This document shows positions 8,703 to 17,509 of a DNA stretch of 64,000 nucleotides, one piece after another. The notes beneath the pieces are model-generated. The model was not told where the DNA came from and did not search any database. It saw only the letters and a list, made by a program, of their open reading frames with translations. Numbering within the stretch: the stretch's first letter is position 1; each line of letters opens with the position of its first letter. The DNA lies in assembly GCF_024347595.1 (NCBI RefSeq), contig NZ_AP025507.1, positions 1,798,001 to 1,862,000 on the forward strand, written 5' to 3'. The translations under genes and the position numbers were made by a program. Source of the DNA: Vibrio pomeroyi (lineage in GTDB: Bacteria; Pseudomonadota; Gammaproteobacteria; Enterobacterales; Vibrionaceae).

Positions 8703-10031
8703 TTATTGCCACCAAAGCGCGAGTTGCGGGAAGACGATAACTAAGCCTAAAACTAGGACTTGAAGTGCAATGAACGGCAGCAGTGACGTGAAAATCTCGC
8801 CCAAGCTGATGTCTTTTGGCGCGACCGATTTCAGATAGAAAGCCGCTGGGCCAAATGGTGGTGACAAGAAAGACACCTGCATGTTTAGACAGAACACAAC
8901 ACCAAACCAAACTGGGTCGAAGCCAAGACCAGTAATGATTGGAACGAAGATTGGCATTGTTAAAAGTGCTACACCAACCCAGTCAAGGAACATACCAAGT
9001 ACCAACAAGATAGCCATCATGATTAACAGCGTTACTGTCGCGTTGCCGCCACTTAGCGCAAGGATGGTTTCTTCAACAAAATCAATACCACCCATCAAGT
9101 TGTAGATACCAACCAGAGCACTTGCGCCGATACCAATCCACATGATCATACCGCAGGTACGCATCGTTGCGATGGCACTCTCTTTGAGCATGTTGTAGTT
9201 CAGCTCACCACGGATTAGTGCACTTATGATGATACCAACCACACCCAAAGCTGAAGCTTCGGTTACTGAAGCGATACCTGTATAAATACTGCCTAGAACT
9301 GTTGCTACTGAAAGCAGTGGGAAGAACAGAGCCTTGAAGTAGCTAGGTTGATTAGCGATGTCTTCCTCTGTCTCATCATCACTAGGAATAGGCGCAAGAG
9401 AAGGGTTTAACTTACAACGAATCAATACGTAGCCGATGTAACAACCCGCTAGGATAAACGCTGGTAAGAAAGACGCTTTAAACAAATCACCAATTGATAC
9501 GCTAGCTGTCATACCATAGATAATCAGTACGATACTTGGTGGAAGCATGGTGCCTAGCGCACCACCCGCACAGGTTGTACCGATAGCAAGCTTACGGTCA
9601 TAACCCAAGCGAAGCATTTGAGGCAGAGCAAGAATACCAAGTAGTACAGTTTCACCACCGATAACACCCGACATTGAGGCCAACAACACGGCTACCAATA
9701 AGGTTTGTACCGCAACACCGCCGCGAACCTTACGGCCAACCGATTTCATGGCATCAAACAGGTCTCGAGCGATACCTGAACGGTCTAAGAGCGCTGCCAT
9801 CAATACGAACATTGGGACGGCGAGGAATACATAACCTGAAGCAAAACTGTAAGTTCGGCTAGCAATCAGAGGCAAGGCATCAGGGCCAAACCAACACAGG
9901 GTGAAGAAAATCGCGACAAAGCCTGTTACGAAAGCCAGCTGCATACCCGTGAGTAGCAAACCAATCATCATAACCAGCATGAGCAAACTGCCCCATGCGA
10001 TACCAATAGAAGATAAATCAAACATCGTCAT
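8703..10031 (-). CDS. dctM: TRAP transporter large permease (DctM subunit), probable gluconate uptake
   Basis: 442 residues with about 11-12 hydrophobic segments, the standard DctM form. Family segments include AVPMFVLMAALLDRSGIARDLFDA, GGETVLLGILALPQML, GTMLPPSIVLIIYG and PPFGPAAFYLKSVAP. In the inner membrane it works with DctQ and the periplasmic protein DctP in sodium-driven uptake. It overlaps dctQ by 14 nt. The Shine-Dalgarno AAGGA fits the third codon (ATG at 10025) at least as well as the first. Gluconate as substrate is inferred from co-transcription with gntK and gnd and from the GntR operators. Confidence 0.93.
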   Translation of the reverse strand: MTMFDLSSIGIAWGSLLMLVMMIGLLLTGMQLAFVTGFVAIFFTLCWFGPDALPLIASRTYSFASGYVFLAVPMFVLMAALLDRSGIARDLFDAMKSVGRKVRGGVAVQTLLVAVLLASMSGVIGGETVLLGILALPQMLRLGYDRKLAIGTTCAGGALGTMLPPSIVLIIYGMTASVSIGDLFKASFLPAFILAGCYIGYVLIRCKLNPSLAPIPSDDETEEDIANQPSYFKALFFPLLSVATVLGSIYTGIASVTEASALGVVGIIISALIRGELNYNMLKESAIATMRTCGMIMWIGIGASALVGIYNLMGGIDFVEETILALSGGNATVTLLIMMAILLVLGMFLDWVGVALLTMPIFVPIITGLGFDPVWFGVVFCLNMQVSFLSPPFGPAAFYLKSVAPKDISLGEIFTSLLPFIALQVLVLGLVIVFPQLALWWQ

Positions 10032-10575
10032 TCTTCCTTAGACCCATCAACTCTTGGATTAGGTGCAATACAAACTGGACAACAAGAACACACAAAACGA
10101 CAAAGATCAGACCTTTAAGCAGCGCAGGATAAGGCGCATTCAATACAGAGCCTGATGTCTCAAGGCGAAATTCACCCCAAGGTGCAAACCACGCTTCTTC
10201 TGCAGTGAAGTAAGCTGCGTAAGCGAGCATGCCCGCAAAGGCTAAACCAACGATGTGGTGAACAAGATTAAGATACTTACGTGTTTGGTTAGACACTGAA
10301 TCGTAGATAAGAACAACACGTACATGTTTATCAGCCGCGAAAGCATAGATGCCGCCGATAATGAATAGTGAACCACCGATAAATGAAGCCGTCTCATGCA
10401 CCCATGTGGTTGGGGCGTCAAATGCATAGCGCATCACAACTTCGTAAAATGAAATCAATACAGTGAAGATAAACAACCAGCTAACTAAGTTGCTGAATTT
10501 TATGATAAGACGATCAAGCCCGTTTCTTGGCTTTTCATCGTTTTCAGCTGGTGCGTGAGGGATTTTGTCTGTCAT
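10018..10575 (-). CDS. dctQ: TRAP transporter small permease (DctQ subunit)
   Basis: 185 residues with four hydrophobic segments after a charged N-terminal tail of about 20 residues. Family signatures include EVVMRYAFDAPTTWVHETASF and the conserved position after TM3 (ADKHVRVVLIYD). It is the middle gene of dctPQM; the dctM start lies inside its last codons, indicating coupled translation. AGGA lies 11 nt before the start. DctQ subunits are required for TRAP function but do not set specificity. Confidence 0.92.
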   Translation of the reverse strand: MTDKIPHAPAENDEKPRNGLDRLIIKFSNLVSWLFIFTVLISFYEVVMRYAFDAPTTWVHETASFIGGSLFIIGGIYAFAADKHVRVVLIYDSVSNQTRKYLNLVHHIVGLAFAGMLAYAAYFTAEEAWFAPWGEFRLETSGSVLNAPYPALLKGLIFVVLCVLVVQFVLHLIQELMGLRKNDDV

Positions 10576-10640
10576 GGGCCAAATTTCCTGGGAGAAAACG
10601 GGAGAGCAATGCCCTCCCCCATCAATAAGCTAAGTTTGAA

Positions 10641-11657
10641 TTACAGTAAGCCGTTTTCTTCTAGGAACACGGTAACTGAGGTGTAAACTTTCTGTGCATT
10701 ATCAGAGCGCTCTGCAAATACTTTCCATTGACCTTTTGCAATCTCACGGAACTTCTTACGCTCTTCTTGAGACCAGTCATGAATCGTGATTTCTGGGTTC
10801 GCTTGTGCTTCTTTAACTGCTGCTTGGTCAGCCATTTTTAGCTGAGTCGTCATGTCGTAAGAGAAGTCACGCACAGATGTTTGTAAGATTGTTTGTAGGT
10901 CAGCAGGCATCTTGTCCCATTTCTTCTGAGAAACAGAGATATCGATAAGTGGCAACGAGTGGAAACCCGGTTGAACTGGGTGTGTCGCAATATCGTTCAT
11001 GCCCGCTTTTTGGTTTGTAGAGAATACTGTGTAGTCCGCAGCATCAATTACGCCCTTGCTTAGGCCGGTAAATACTTCAGAGCCCGGAAGGTTTACTGGA
11101 GTCGCACCCGCTGCTGCGAACACTTGTTGTACTAGACCTTCAGGTGCACGTAATTTAAGACCTTTAAGATCCGCGACACCGTCAATTGGCTTTTTAGAAA
11201 TGAAAGATTCAACACCTGTTGTTGAAGCACCAACGAACTGAACACCGTAAGGCTTGTAAAGCTCAGTCATTAGCTCATTACCGCCACCGTAGTTCATGTA
11301 CTGAAGCAGTTGTGTTGTGTCTGACCATGCACCAACCATATTACCGATAAGACCAAATGCTGGATCTTTACCAGAGAAGTAACCTGTTGCTGTGATATGA
11401 CCATCAAGGATGCCCATCTTGATCGCGCCCAGCGTTTCAGTGTGTTTAACCACAGCGCCTACAGGCAGAAGGTCGATGTCGATACGTCCGTTAGACATCG
11501 TCTCTACACGCTCAGCCCACTTCTGCTGAACCTTGAAGTTCAAATCACCAGATGGATCTGATGATTGAATTTTAAGTTTAAAGTCTGCAGCCATTGCTGA
11601 TGTAGCAAATAGGCCAGTGAGGGAAGCGGCAATCAGCGTTTTAGTCAGAGCTTTCAT
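10641..11657 (-). CDS. dctP: TRAP transporter solute-binding protein (DctP family), probable gluconate binder
   Basis: 338 residues. A Sec signal peptide (MKALTKTLIAASL...ATSAMA, cleavage near residue 23) marks a periplasmic protein. The DctP fold is indicated by GLKLRAPEGLVQQVF with the conserved carboxylate-binding Arg, then GATPVNLPGSEVFTGLSKGVIDAADYT. The Shine-Dalgarno AAGGAT sits 6 nt before the ATG. It is the first gene of the operon, with two GntR operators 45-82 bp upstream. Many bacteria import gluconate with GntP/GntT permeases; a TRAP system controlled by GntR is inferred here. Confidence 0.93.
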   Translation of the reverse strand: MKALTKTLIAASLTGLFATSAMAADFKLKIQSSDPSGDLNFKVQQKWAERVETMSNGRIDIDLLPVGAVVKHTETLGAIKMGILDGHITATGYFSGKDPAFGLIGNMVGAWSDTTQLLQYMNYGGGNELMTELYKPYGVQFVGASTTGVESFISKKPIDGVADLKGLKLRAPEGLVQQVFAAAGATPVNLPGSEVFTGLSKGVIDAADYTVFSTNQKAGMNDIATHPVQPGFHSLPLIDISVSQKKWDKMPADLQTILQTSVRDFSYDMTTQLKMADQAAVKEAQANPEITIHDWSQEERKKFREIAKGQWKVFAERSDNAQKVYTSVTVFLEENGLL

Positions 11658-11701
11658 TTGGGTATCCTTATGAGTTTCACAGAGTCCGGTTTGTTGTTAT
11701 A

Positions 11702-11739
11702 TGTTACCGGTAACGTTGAGATGGATGTTACCGGTAACT
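11702..11739 (-). promoter_or_regulatory. Tandem GntR operators upstream of dctP
   Basis: Two perfect 12-bp palindromes GTTACCGGTAAC (11703-11714 and 11727-11738) with centres 24 bp apart, 45-82 bp upstream of the dctP start. They are nearly identical to the site in front of gntR. Paired operators suggest tight repression of the transporter-gntK-gnd operon in the absence of gluconate. Confidence 0.85.
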
Positions 11740-11857
11740 TTGTAGCCTTGTCTATGAGAAGGATCACATCTTTAACATTAGTAAAACGTTTGCTATCAAT
11801 AAGAGAAATGTGACTGAAAATTCACATCACAGGTTGGAGGTATGAATTAATTTCTTT

Positions 11858-12760
11858 TTAAGTCAGTGAGATAACTAAACCGGCAATGATAAAAACAACG
11901 CCTACACCGCGAGTCATGTGCCACTTTTCCTTTAAAAAGTAGATCCCCATCACTACGCCGAAGATGATACTTACTTGCCTAAGCGCTACAACCAGACTGA
12001 CGTTCTCTGTCATGGTCATTGCAAATAACACCAAGCCATAAGTCGATGCCATCATAATACCTGCAACCGTGGCTTTCTTACGTAGTATCCATGCGTTGGT
12101 GAACTCAACTCTTTGATTGTTCACCAACAACCAAATACTCAACGGAATCACGATCGCCCAAAATTGAATGCCTAGGTAGAAAATCGCCGTGTGTTTATTC
12201 GTAATATTAGATGTGCTTAACGGCTCCAATAATAGAAGTGCTTCTTTATCAATAATGGAGTAACCCGTAGTACCAATAGCGGCGATGAGTGCCCACAACA
12301 CGCCAAGGTTTAGGTAAGCCTTGAGCCTCAGCTCAGAGAATTGTTTCAGTGGAACAAACAAACAGCCTAATGTGATCAGTGCAAAGCCAATCCATTGATT
12401 CAATGACAACTCATATCCAATTAATACGGTCCCCAAACCAACCATTAACACAGGCAGCGCTCGTGCCATTGGATAGATAACACCAATATCAGCCTGCTTA
12501 TAGGCGATGCCTAAGCCGATTAAATAAATGATTTGGCAAATACCACTCAAGAAGAGTAACTGCCAAAATGGAATCGTGATGTTTGCAAAGCCGACGCTGT
12601 AGACATACCAAATCAAATAGGGAGTCAGAATCGCGGCAGCGGCAAAGCCAGACGCTAAAAAAAAAGATGAGCCAGAGCCTTGATTTGATTTACCTAGGAC
12701 ATTCCAACCCGCATGCAGCAGAGCCGAAATAATCACGATGATGATGGCAGAGAATTCCAT
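11858..12760 (-). CDS. EamA/DMT-superfamily transporter, associated with the phosphonate locus
   Basis: 300 residues with ten hydrophobic segments arranged as two EamA repeats. The family-like start is ALLHAGWNVLGK; GIAYKQADIGVIYPMARALPVL ends the first repeat, and the second repeat ends with SIIFGVVMGIYFLKEKWH. A Shine-Dalgarno (TTAGGA) precedes the ATG closely. It lies downstream of phnR in the same direction, after a terminator-like hairpin. DMT proteins of this type move small metabolites, often outward. In this setting it could export an intermediate or take up a related aminophosphonate; neither can be told from sequence. Confidence 0.8.
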   Translation of the reverse strand: MEFSAIIIVIISALLHAGWNVLGKSNQGSGSSFFLASGFAAAAILTPYLIWYVYSVGFANITIPFWQLLFLSGICQIIYLIGLGIAYKQADIGVIYPMARALPVLMVGLGTVLIGYELSLNQWIGFALITLGCLFVPLKQFSELRLKAYLNLGVLWALIAAIGTTGYSIIDKEALLLLEPLSTSNITNKHTAIFYLGIQFWAIVIPLSIWLLVNNQRVEFTNAWILRKKATVAGIMMASTYGLVLFAMTMTENVSLVVALRQVSIIFGVVMGIYFLKEKWHMTRGVGVVFIIAGLVISLT

Positions 12761-12809
12761 TTCATTCCTAACTTATTGACTGATAAAAGCAGTCACTGAA
12801 AACAGAGGA

Positions 12810-12839
12810 TAAAAAAGGCCTCCAGATAAGAGACCTTTG
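12810..12839 (-). terminator. Terminator after phnR
   Basis: Stem AAAGGTCTC / GAGGCCTTT (one G-U pair) followed on the minus strand by T residues, about 60 bp after the phnR stop. It separates phnR from the EamA gene. Confidence 0.7.
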
Positions 12840-12895
12840 ATCATTCCAGTTGGGCAAATCCCCAAAGTGAGGTGTGCCAGCGTTCTAATGTACGA

Positions 12896-13600
12896 CTAAC
12901 GCTCTAACTGCGCTATCGACTCGATACTGATCGCATCATGACGCCAATATTCAATATCACAGTCAATCAAATCGCCGTTTTGATTGTAGTTAACACGCTC
13001 GACAACCATTGCAGGAGAACCCGAAGTCGCACGCAATGCTTGCGCAGTTTCTCCCAACAGAGACGTTGTACTCACACGGTAACGGATCTTCTGATACACC
13101 ACGCCAAAGTGCTCACGGTAGATGTCCGTTAGCGATTTAGAGAGGTCATAATCGAGCAAGTTAGGAAACAGCTCTGGTCGAATGTAGTTCGTCACATACA
13201 CAACCGGTCTGTCTTCAAGGTAGCGAACTCTGTCGACTCGATAAACGTCTGAGAACGGTTGTAACTCAAGAAGCTTAGTCGCCTCCTTGGTTGCCAACAT
13301 CCCTTTCGCTGCCACTAACTCAGTTTTAGGCTTTCGATTCTGCGCCAGAGCCATATTAGTGAAGTTGAGTGTTTGTGTTGGATCGTAGCGCAGTGGCGCT
13401 GGTGAGATAAACCAACCACGGCGATCTTCTCGATAAATACGCCCTTCCGCTTCAAGCGAAGATAACGCTTCACGTAACGTAACTCGTGTTGTATCAAACG
13501 ATTCAGCCAGCTTACGTTCTGCAGGCAGCTTCTGTCGTGGCGTTAACATCCCCGACTCTATCTGCTCTACGATGACATCTTTGATTTTTACGTACTGCAC
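12896..13600 (-). CDS. phnR: GntR/HutC-family regulator of phosphonate utilisation (PhnR)
   Basis: 234 residues. The N-terminal winged helix-turn-helix shows the GntR pattern GMLTPRQKLPAERKLAESFDTTRVTLREALSSLEAEG. A C-terminal UTRA domain (about 90-230) has VYRVDRVRYLEDRPVVYVTNYI. The start is GTG, preceded by AAGGA. Its place after phnT-phnU matches the family annotated as PhnR in 2-aminoethylphosphonate loci. The palindromes at 16527-16538, 20179-20190 and 20367-20378 are the likely binding sites. Confidence 0.88.
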   Translation of the reverse strand: MQYVKIKDVIVEQIESGMLTPRQKLPAERKLAESFDTTRVTLREALSSLEAEGRIYREDRRGWFISPAPLRYDPTQTLNFTNMALAQNRKPKTELVAAKGMLATKEATKLLELQPFSDVYRVDRVRYLEDRPVVYVTNYIRPELFPNLLDYDLSKSLTDIYREHFGVVYQKIRYRVSTTSLLGETAQALRATSGSPAMVVERVNYNQNGDLIDCDIEYWRHDAISIESIAQLER

Positions 13601-13667
13601 TTAATTTCCTTTCATTCTTGTTCTTGTCGTCAGCCACTCCTTGGCCAACTGCAATATAAATGGTTCG

Positions 13668-15392
13668 CTAGCGCTTGCGCCAAGCTTGGGTGCGCTTCTC
13701 AAATAACTTGTTGATTAACATATGAATCAACTTCGCACTCGCCGCAGATATCATGATCATCACCGCCATGGCTGCAGCTGCACCGGTTTGCCCCGCATCG
13801 TCCATATTCAGTACTGAAACTGACGCAGGTATCGTATCGGTAGAATACAAGAATACTACCGCAGATGTGGTGGTAAGTGCATTAATAAACAGGTATGTCG
13901 CAATATCTAAAATCGCAGGCAAACAAACAGGTACCGTCACTTTAAAGAACAACTTGTACTGCGGAAGATTTACAGAGGCCGCCGTTGCTTCAATTTCCGC
14001 AGGCAGCTGCTTTAACGCAGTTAACGCCGTCATGTGCCCTACTGTGTAGTAGTGAACCACGGTATTGATAACCAAGAACGCCATCGTGCCATATAGGAAG
14101 TTGAGTGGGTTGCTCAAGTCATTAAAGTAGAAGATGTAGCCCAAGCCTAACACCATCCCCGGAACCGCCATTGGCACAACACTGAGCATCTGCATGGCCT
14201 GACGAACAGGACCGAATGCTCTGCCCTTCTCAATGCAGTAAGCACCCAAGAAAATCAACACGGTACCGATAATGGCAGTCCATGCGCCAAGCGTTAGAGA
14301 GTTGAAGAACGGAGTCCAACCATAGGTACTCATTTCTGCGAAGTTGTAGTTGTTCAGTGTAAGCGCTTTATTCCAAGGCCAGAAGGTCACCATAGAACCG
14401 TATATCGCCATGCCCAACACGATAACGACAGCAGCCGAAATGATAGTGCAGTAAAGGAAACACAAGCCATCACGCATGGTATTTGGCTCTGGTTGGTACG
14501 CGACGGAGCGAGTATCAAACAAACTCTTCTGTTTCTTTTGCACCCAACGATCCACTGTAAATGCAAGCAGCGCAGGCAATAGCAACAAGATACTGGTTAC
14601 AGCACCCATCGAGAAGTTTTGTTGACCTACTACCTGCTTGAAGATGTCCGTTGATAGAACGTTGTAACTACCGCCAATCACCTTCGGGACACCAAAGTCA
14701 CAAACCACCAGCGTGAACACCACGATCAGAGTGCTGATCAAACCATATTTGGCTGCAGGTAAGGTCACCATGAAGAAGGTTTTAAGCGATGAAGTATTTA
14801 GAGCTCGTGCTGCCTCGTAAAGACGAGCATCAGACGTTCTAAGTGAAGTAGTTAGAATCATCAAGGCATGTGGAAAGGTCCAAAATATCAAGCCGAGTGA
14901 GATACCAATCAAGCCGTATACCGAGTTGCCGCCCAAGACTTCTTTGGCAATACCTTGGTTACCAAATAGGAAGATCAGACTGATTGCAGGAAGTAATGAG
15001 GGCGCAAGAATCGGCGCAGAACCTAATACCTGAAAAAGTCCCTTAAAAGGCATGCATGAACGAGTCAAAGCATAGGCATAACCAAACGCTAAAACACCCA
15101 CTACAGCCGTTACCAACAAGCCCAACGTGAAGGTGTTACCTACAGATTGCCACAAGCTTTGAGAAGCGAAATACGTCGCGAAATTCTGTAAACCGACAAA
15201 TTCGCCATCTGCGTTTTGAACACTCTTTTTCAGCATTGCCCACAGTGGCATCAGGATAAACAGTGTCATGACTACAGACAAAAATGCCAGCAGCCCAAAT
15301 AGGATAACGTTGTCTTTACTCAACCGAGCAAGAAAAGGTTGTACTCGTCGTTGAAATAGCAGCTTAGATTGCATCATTTGAGTCGATTCCAT
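13668..15392 (-). CDS. phnU: 2-aminoethylphosphonate ABC transporter permease (two fused permease domains)
   Basis: 574 residues, about twice a single ABC permease, with two BPD_transp_1 domains. The EAA-like loops are YEAARALNTSSLKTFFMVTLP in the first half and EIEATAASVNLPQYKLFFKVTVP in the second. About 12 hydrophobic segments are visible. This matches the single-chain permease of the PhnS-PhnT-PhnU-type system, which replaces separate PhnU and PhnV. It begins 6 nt after the phnT stop, so the two are cotranscribed. It should act in the inner membrane with PhnT and periplasmic PhnS. Confidence 0.92.
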   Translation of the reverse strand: MESTQMMQSKLLFQRRVQPFLARLSKDNVILFGLLAFLSVVMTLFILMPLWAMLKKSVQNADGEFVGLQNFATYFASQSLWQSVGNTFTLGLLVTAVVGVLAFGYAYALTRSCMPFKGLFQVLGSAPILAPSLLPAISLIFLFGNQGIAKEVLGGNSVYGLIGISLGLIFWTFPHALMILTTSLRTSDARLYEAARALNTSSLKTFFMVTLPAAKYGLISTLIVVFTLVVCDFGVPKVIGGSYNVLSTDIFKQVVGQQNFSMGAVTSILLLLPALLAFTVDRWVQKKQKSLFDTRSVAYQPEPNTMRDGLCFLYCTIISAAVVIVLGMAIYGSMVTFWPWNKALTLNNYNFAEMSTYGWTPFFNSLTLGAWTAIIGTVLIFLGAYCIEKGRAFGPVRQAMQMLSVVPMAVPGMVLGLGYIFYFNDLSNPLNFLYGTMAFLVINTVVHYYTVGHMTALTALKQLPAEIEATAASVNLPQYKLFFKVTVPVCLPAILDIATYLFINALTTTSAVVFLYSTDTIPASVSVLNMDDAGQTGAAAAMAVMIMISAASAKLIHMLINKLFEKRTQAWRKR

Positions 15393-15398
15393 GATTCT

Positions 15399-16508
15399 TT
15401 ACGCCGCCTCGTCTTTCATCACTTGCAAGCTTTTAGCTGGGTAAGCTCTCAGGCCTTCTTGATCGAATGCCACGTAACGAATATCACTGCGGCGCAGCTT
15501 CAGTCGATTGAACTCTTTGACTGGCACATCAACGATAATCTCTTTAGCGGTTGAGTCATGCTGCAATTGACATTCGACGCGATAAAACGCACCTAGAAAT
15601 TCGCTCGAAAGGATTCTGACCGGTAATGACTCATTAAAACGATCAACAAACTGAATTTGCTCAGGACGAACTGCAATATCGAACACATCCCCCTGCTTTG
15701 GTGTCAGGTTGTCTAACCCAGGCAATGGCAACATAGACTCAGCAATACGCATCTTGCCTTGAGTTGCTACAGACGCTTGAATGAAGTTCATACTGCCCAC
15801 AAACTCCGCCACAAAACGGCTTACCGGTTTTTGGTAGATCTCTTGCGGTGCACCGACTTGCTCGATAACTCCATGATTCATCACCACAATGCGGTCAGCC
15901 ATGGTCAAGGCTTCATCTTGATCGTGCGTCACCATAATAGTGGTGATGCCCAATTTGCGCTGCAGTTGGCAGATCTCGTCGCGCAAGTGTGTTCTTACTT
16001 TCGCATCCAATGCAGACAGCGGTTCATCAAGGAGTAGCAAGCCAGGAGACAAAGCCAACGCGCGAGCCAAAGCCACACGCTGCTGCTGTCCGCCAGACAG
16101 TTGATTCGGGAATTTCTGACCCGACGTTGGTAAGCCGATGGTTTCTAACCAAGATTCCACAGTTTCAAGGGCTTCTTTGGTCGACATACCTTGGTTTTTA
16201 AGGCCAATCGCAATGTTTTCTTCCACGGTCAGATTTGGGAACAATGCGTAAGATTGGAACACAATGCCAAAGTCGCGCTTTTCTGGCGGCAAGAAGGTCG
16301 TGTCATTACCGTTTTGCTCGATAGAGCCAGAAGTTGGTAAATCTAGACCTGCAATCGCACGTAATAAGGTGGTTTTTCCACAGCCAGACGGGCCAAGGAA
16401 ACAGACGAACTCGCCTTTTTCAATCGATAAGGAGATGTCTTTTAGCGCTGTAAATTGGCCAAATTGCTTTACAACGTTTTCAATATTCAAATAAGTTTGG
16501 TTGCTCAT
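15399..16508 (-). CDS. phnT: 2-aminoethylphosphonate ABC transporter ATP-binding protein
   Basis: 369 residues. Walker A is GPSGCGKTT (about residues 39-47), the signature is LSGGQQQRVALARAL, Walker B is LLLLDEPLSALD and the H-loop is TMIVTHDQDEAL-like (VTHDQDEAL). A C-terminal TOBE region follows. This is the MalK/PotA-like class that drives permeases with periplasmic binding proteins. It is first in the arm phnT-phnU-phnR. The palindrome TGGTATATACCA lies 19 bp upstream of the ATG, where PhnR could block transcription. Confidence 0.93.
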   Translation of the reverse strand: MSNQTYLNIENVVKQFGQFTALKDISLSIEKGEFVCFLGPSGCGKTTLLRAIAGLDLPTSGSIEQNGNDTTFLPPEKRDFGIVFQSYALFPNLTVEENIAIGLKNQGMSTKEALETVESWLETIGLPTSGQKFPNQLSGGQQQRVALARALALSPGLLLLDEPLSALDAKVRTHLRDEICQLQRKLGITTIMVTHDQDEALTMADRIVVMNHGVIEQVGAPQEIYQKPVSRFVAEFVGSMNFIQASVATQGKMRIAESMLPLPGLDNLTPKQGDVFDIAVRPEQIQFVDRFNESLPVRILSSEFLGAFYRVECQLQHDSTAKEIIVDVPVKEFNRLKLRRSDIRYVAFDQEGLRAYPAKSLQVMKDEAA

Positions 16509-16526
16509 ACTACAGCACTCTTTAAA

Positions 16527-16538
16527 TGGTATATACCA
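16527..16538 (-). promoter_or_regulatory. Candidate PhnR operator in front of phnT
   Basis: A perfect palindrome TGGTATATACCA within AATGGTATATACCAAA, 19 bp upstream of phnT. Related copies precede phnS and phnW. HutC-type regulators usually bind GT-x-TA-x-AC palindromes, which this contains. Confidence 0.7.
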
Positions 16539-16782
16539 AATTTAAACTTTGAATATTTCAGTTGAGTGACAAATTTATAGAAGCTAAGTGACAGTTATAT
16601 TGCAGAAATAAAATTCATTCTAATAGAGGATGACGTGAGTTAAACAAGTTGTAACATTCAATAACTTACAGTTAACCTATGGCTTTCAGAAAAGTATTTG
16701 ACGATGAAAACCAATGTACTTTTCACCGCCAAATATCAATGCTTTTTTATGGTTATGCCTATTGTTTCTACCAATACTGAGA

Positions 16783-17436
16783 TCAGTAGACCGCACACCA
16801 TGGAGCGGAATCCGAACGAGCGCTTAGACGTTCGTGTGGATTAACTAGATGTGCGCGATCGGCCAATTCATATTGAGGCAAGTCGTTAATTGACTCAATA
16901 CTGTTTTGACGTTGATGAGACGAAGTACTGTGCTGCTCTAACCACTCTTTCAAACCAACACTCTTGCCGTATGGATGATTTGGAAGCCCTAGGATTTTGG
17001 CAGTGTATTGGCCCGACTCTTCCGTTAGTTCGATGCCGACTACATTTGGAATATTAAGCCTTTTCGCTACGCAGGCAGGAATGAATGAGACAATCGCAGA
17101 AATGATCATCATCGGCTGCCCTTGTGTTTGGGAAGACCAACTCCCCTGCATGACTTGAGGAAAGATTTTGCTTAGTACTTTGCTATCAATACACTCCTCT
17201 AATAAAGCACACACCTCTTGATGTGTCTTATGCGCTAGAGAGCGAGTAGCAAATTCAAGGTAAGTATCTTCATTAAGAATACCTTGAACATAAAGTGTCA
17301 TTAGCCGGCGTTCTTCGTTTAAAAAGCTAGGTTCATTCGCTAAGCCCTTCTCAACCAAAAACTCATTCCAAATCATGGCACTGTTTCCATCCATGAGTGT
17401 TTCATCTAGATCAAATACATACAGCGGGGTCGTCAT
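16783..17436 (-). CDS. HAD-IB-like phosphohydrolase of the phosphonate locus
   Basis: 217 residues from the ATG at 17434-17436. This ATG is preferred over the GTG 12 nt upstream because GAAGTGAG lies 7 nt before it. Motif I is FDLDETLMDGNS (nucleophile Asp plus acid/base Asp), motif II is MMIISAIVS, and GKSVGLKEWL supplies the motif III lysine. Motif IV reads ESINDLP where HAD-IB proteins usually have DSxND, so the first Asp is Glu. It resembles SerB-like phosphatases of unassigned substrate. It is the last gene of the phnS arm, 73 bp after the FAD oxidoreductase. A role on a phosphorylated or phosphonate-derived intermediate is inference. Confidence 0.75.
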   Translation of the reverse strand: MTTPLYVFDLDETLMDGNSAMIWNEFLVEKGLANEPSFLNEERRLMTLYVQGILNEDTYLEFATRSLAHKTHQEVCALLEECIDSKVLSKIFPQVMQGSWSSQTQGQPMMIISAIVSFIPACVAKRLNIPNVVGIELTEESGQYTAKILGLPNHPYGKSVGLKEWLEQHSTSSHQRQNSIESINDLPQYELADRAHLVNPHERLSARSDSAPWCAVY

Positions 17437-17509
17437 ATCAATTCTCACTTCAAATCAAATTTAACTTCCAACTCAGACTTAGCGGGCGAGAAAAATCTAA
17501 ACGACAGAT

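Noticed and set aside
11808..11827. ATGTGA-N8-TCACAT inverted repeat resembling a CRP site upstream of dctP
   Set aside because: CRP sites have a 6-bp spacer between TGTGA and TCACA; here it is 8 bp, so I do not call it a CRP site.
13753..14049. Plus-strand frame inside phnU
   Set aside because: It is antisense to the conserved permease and has no ribosome site or recognisable domain.
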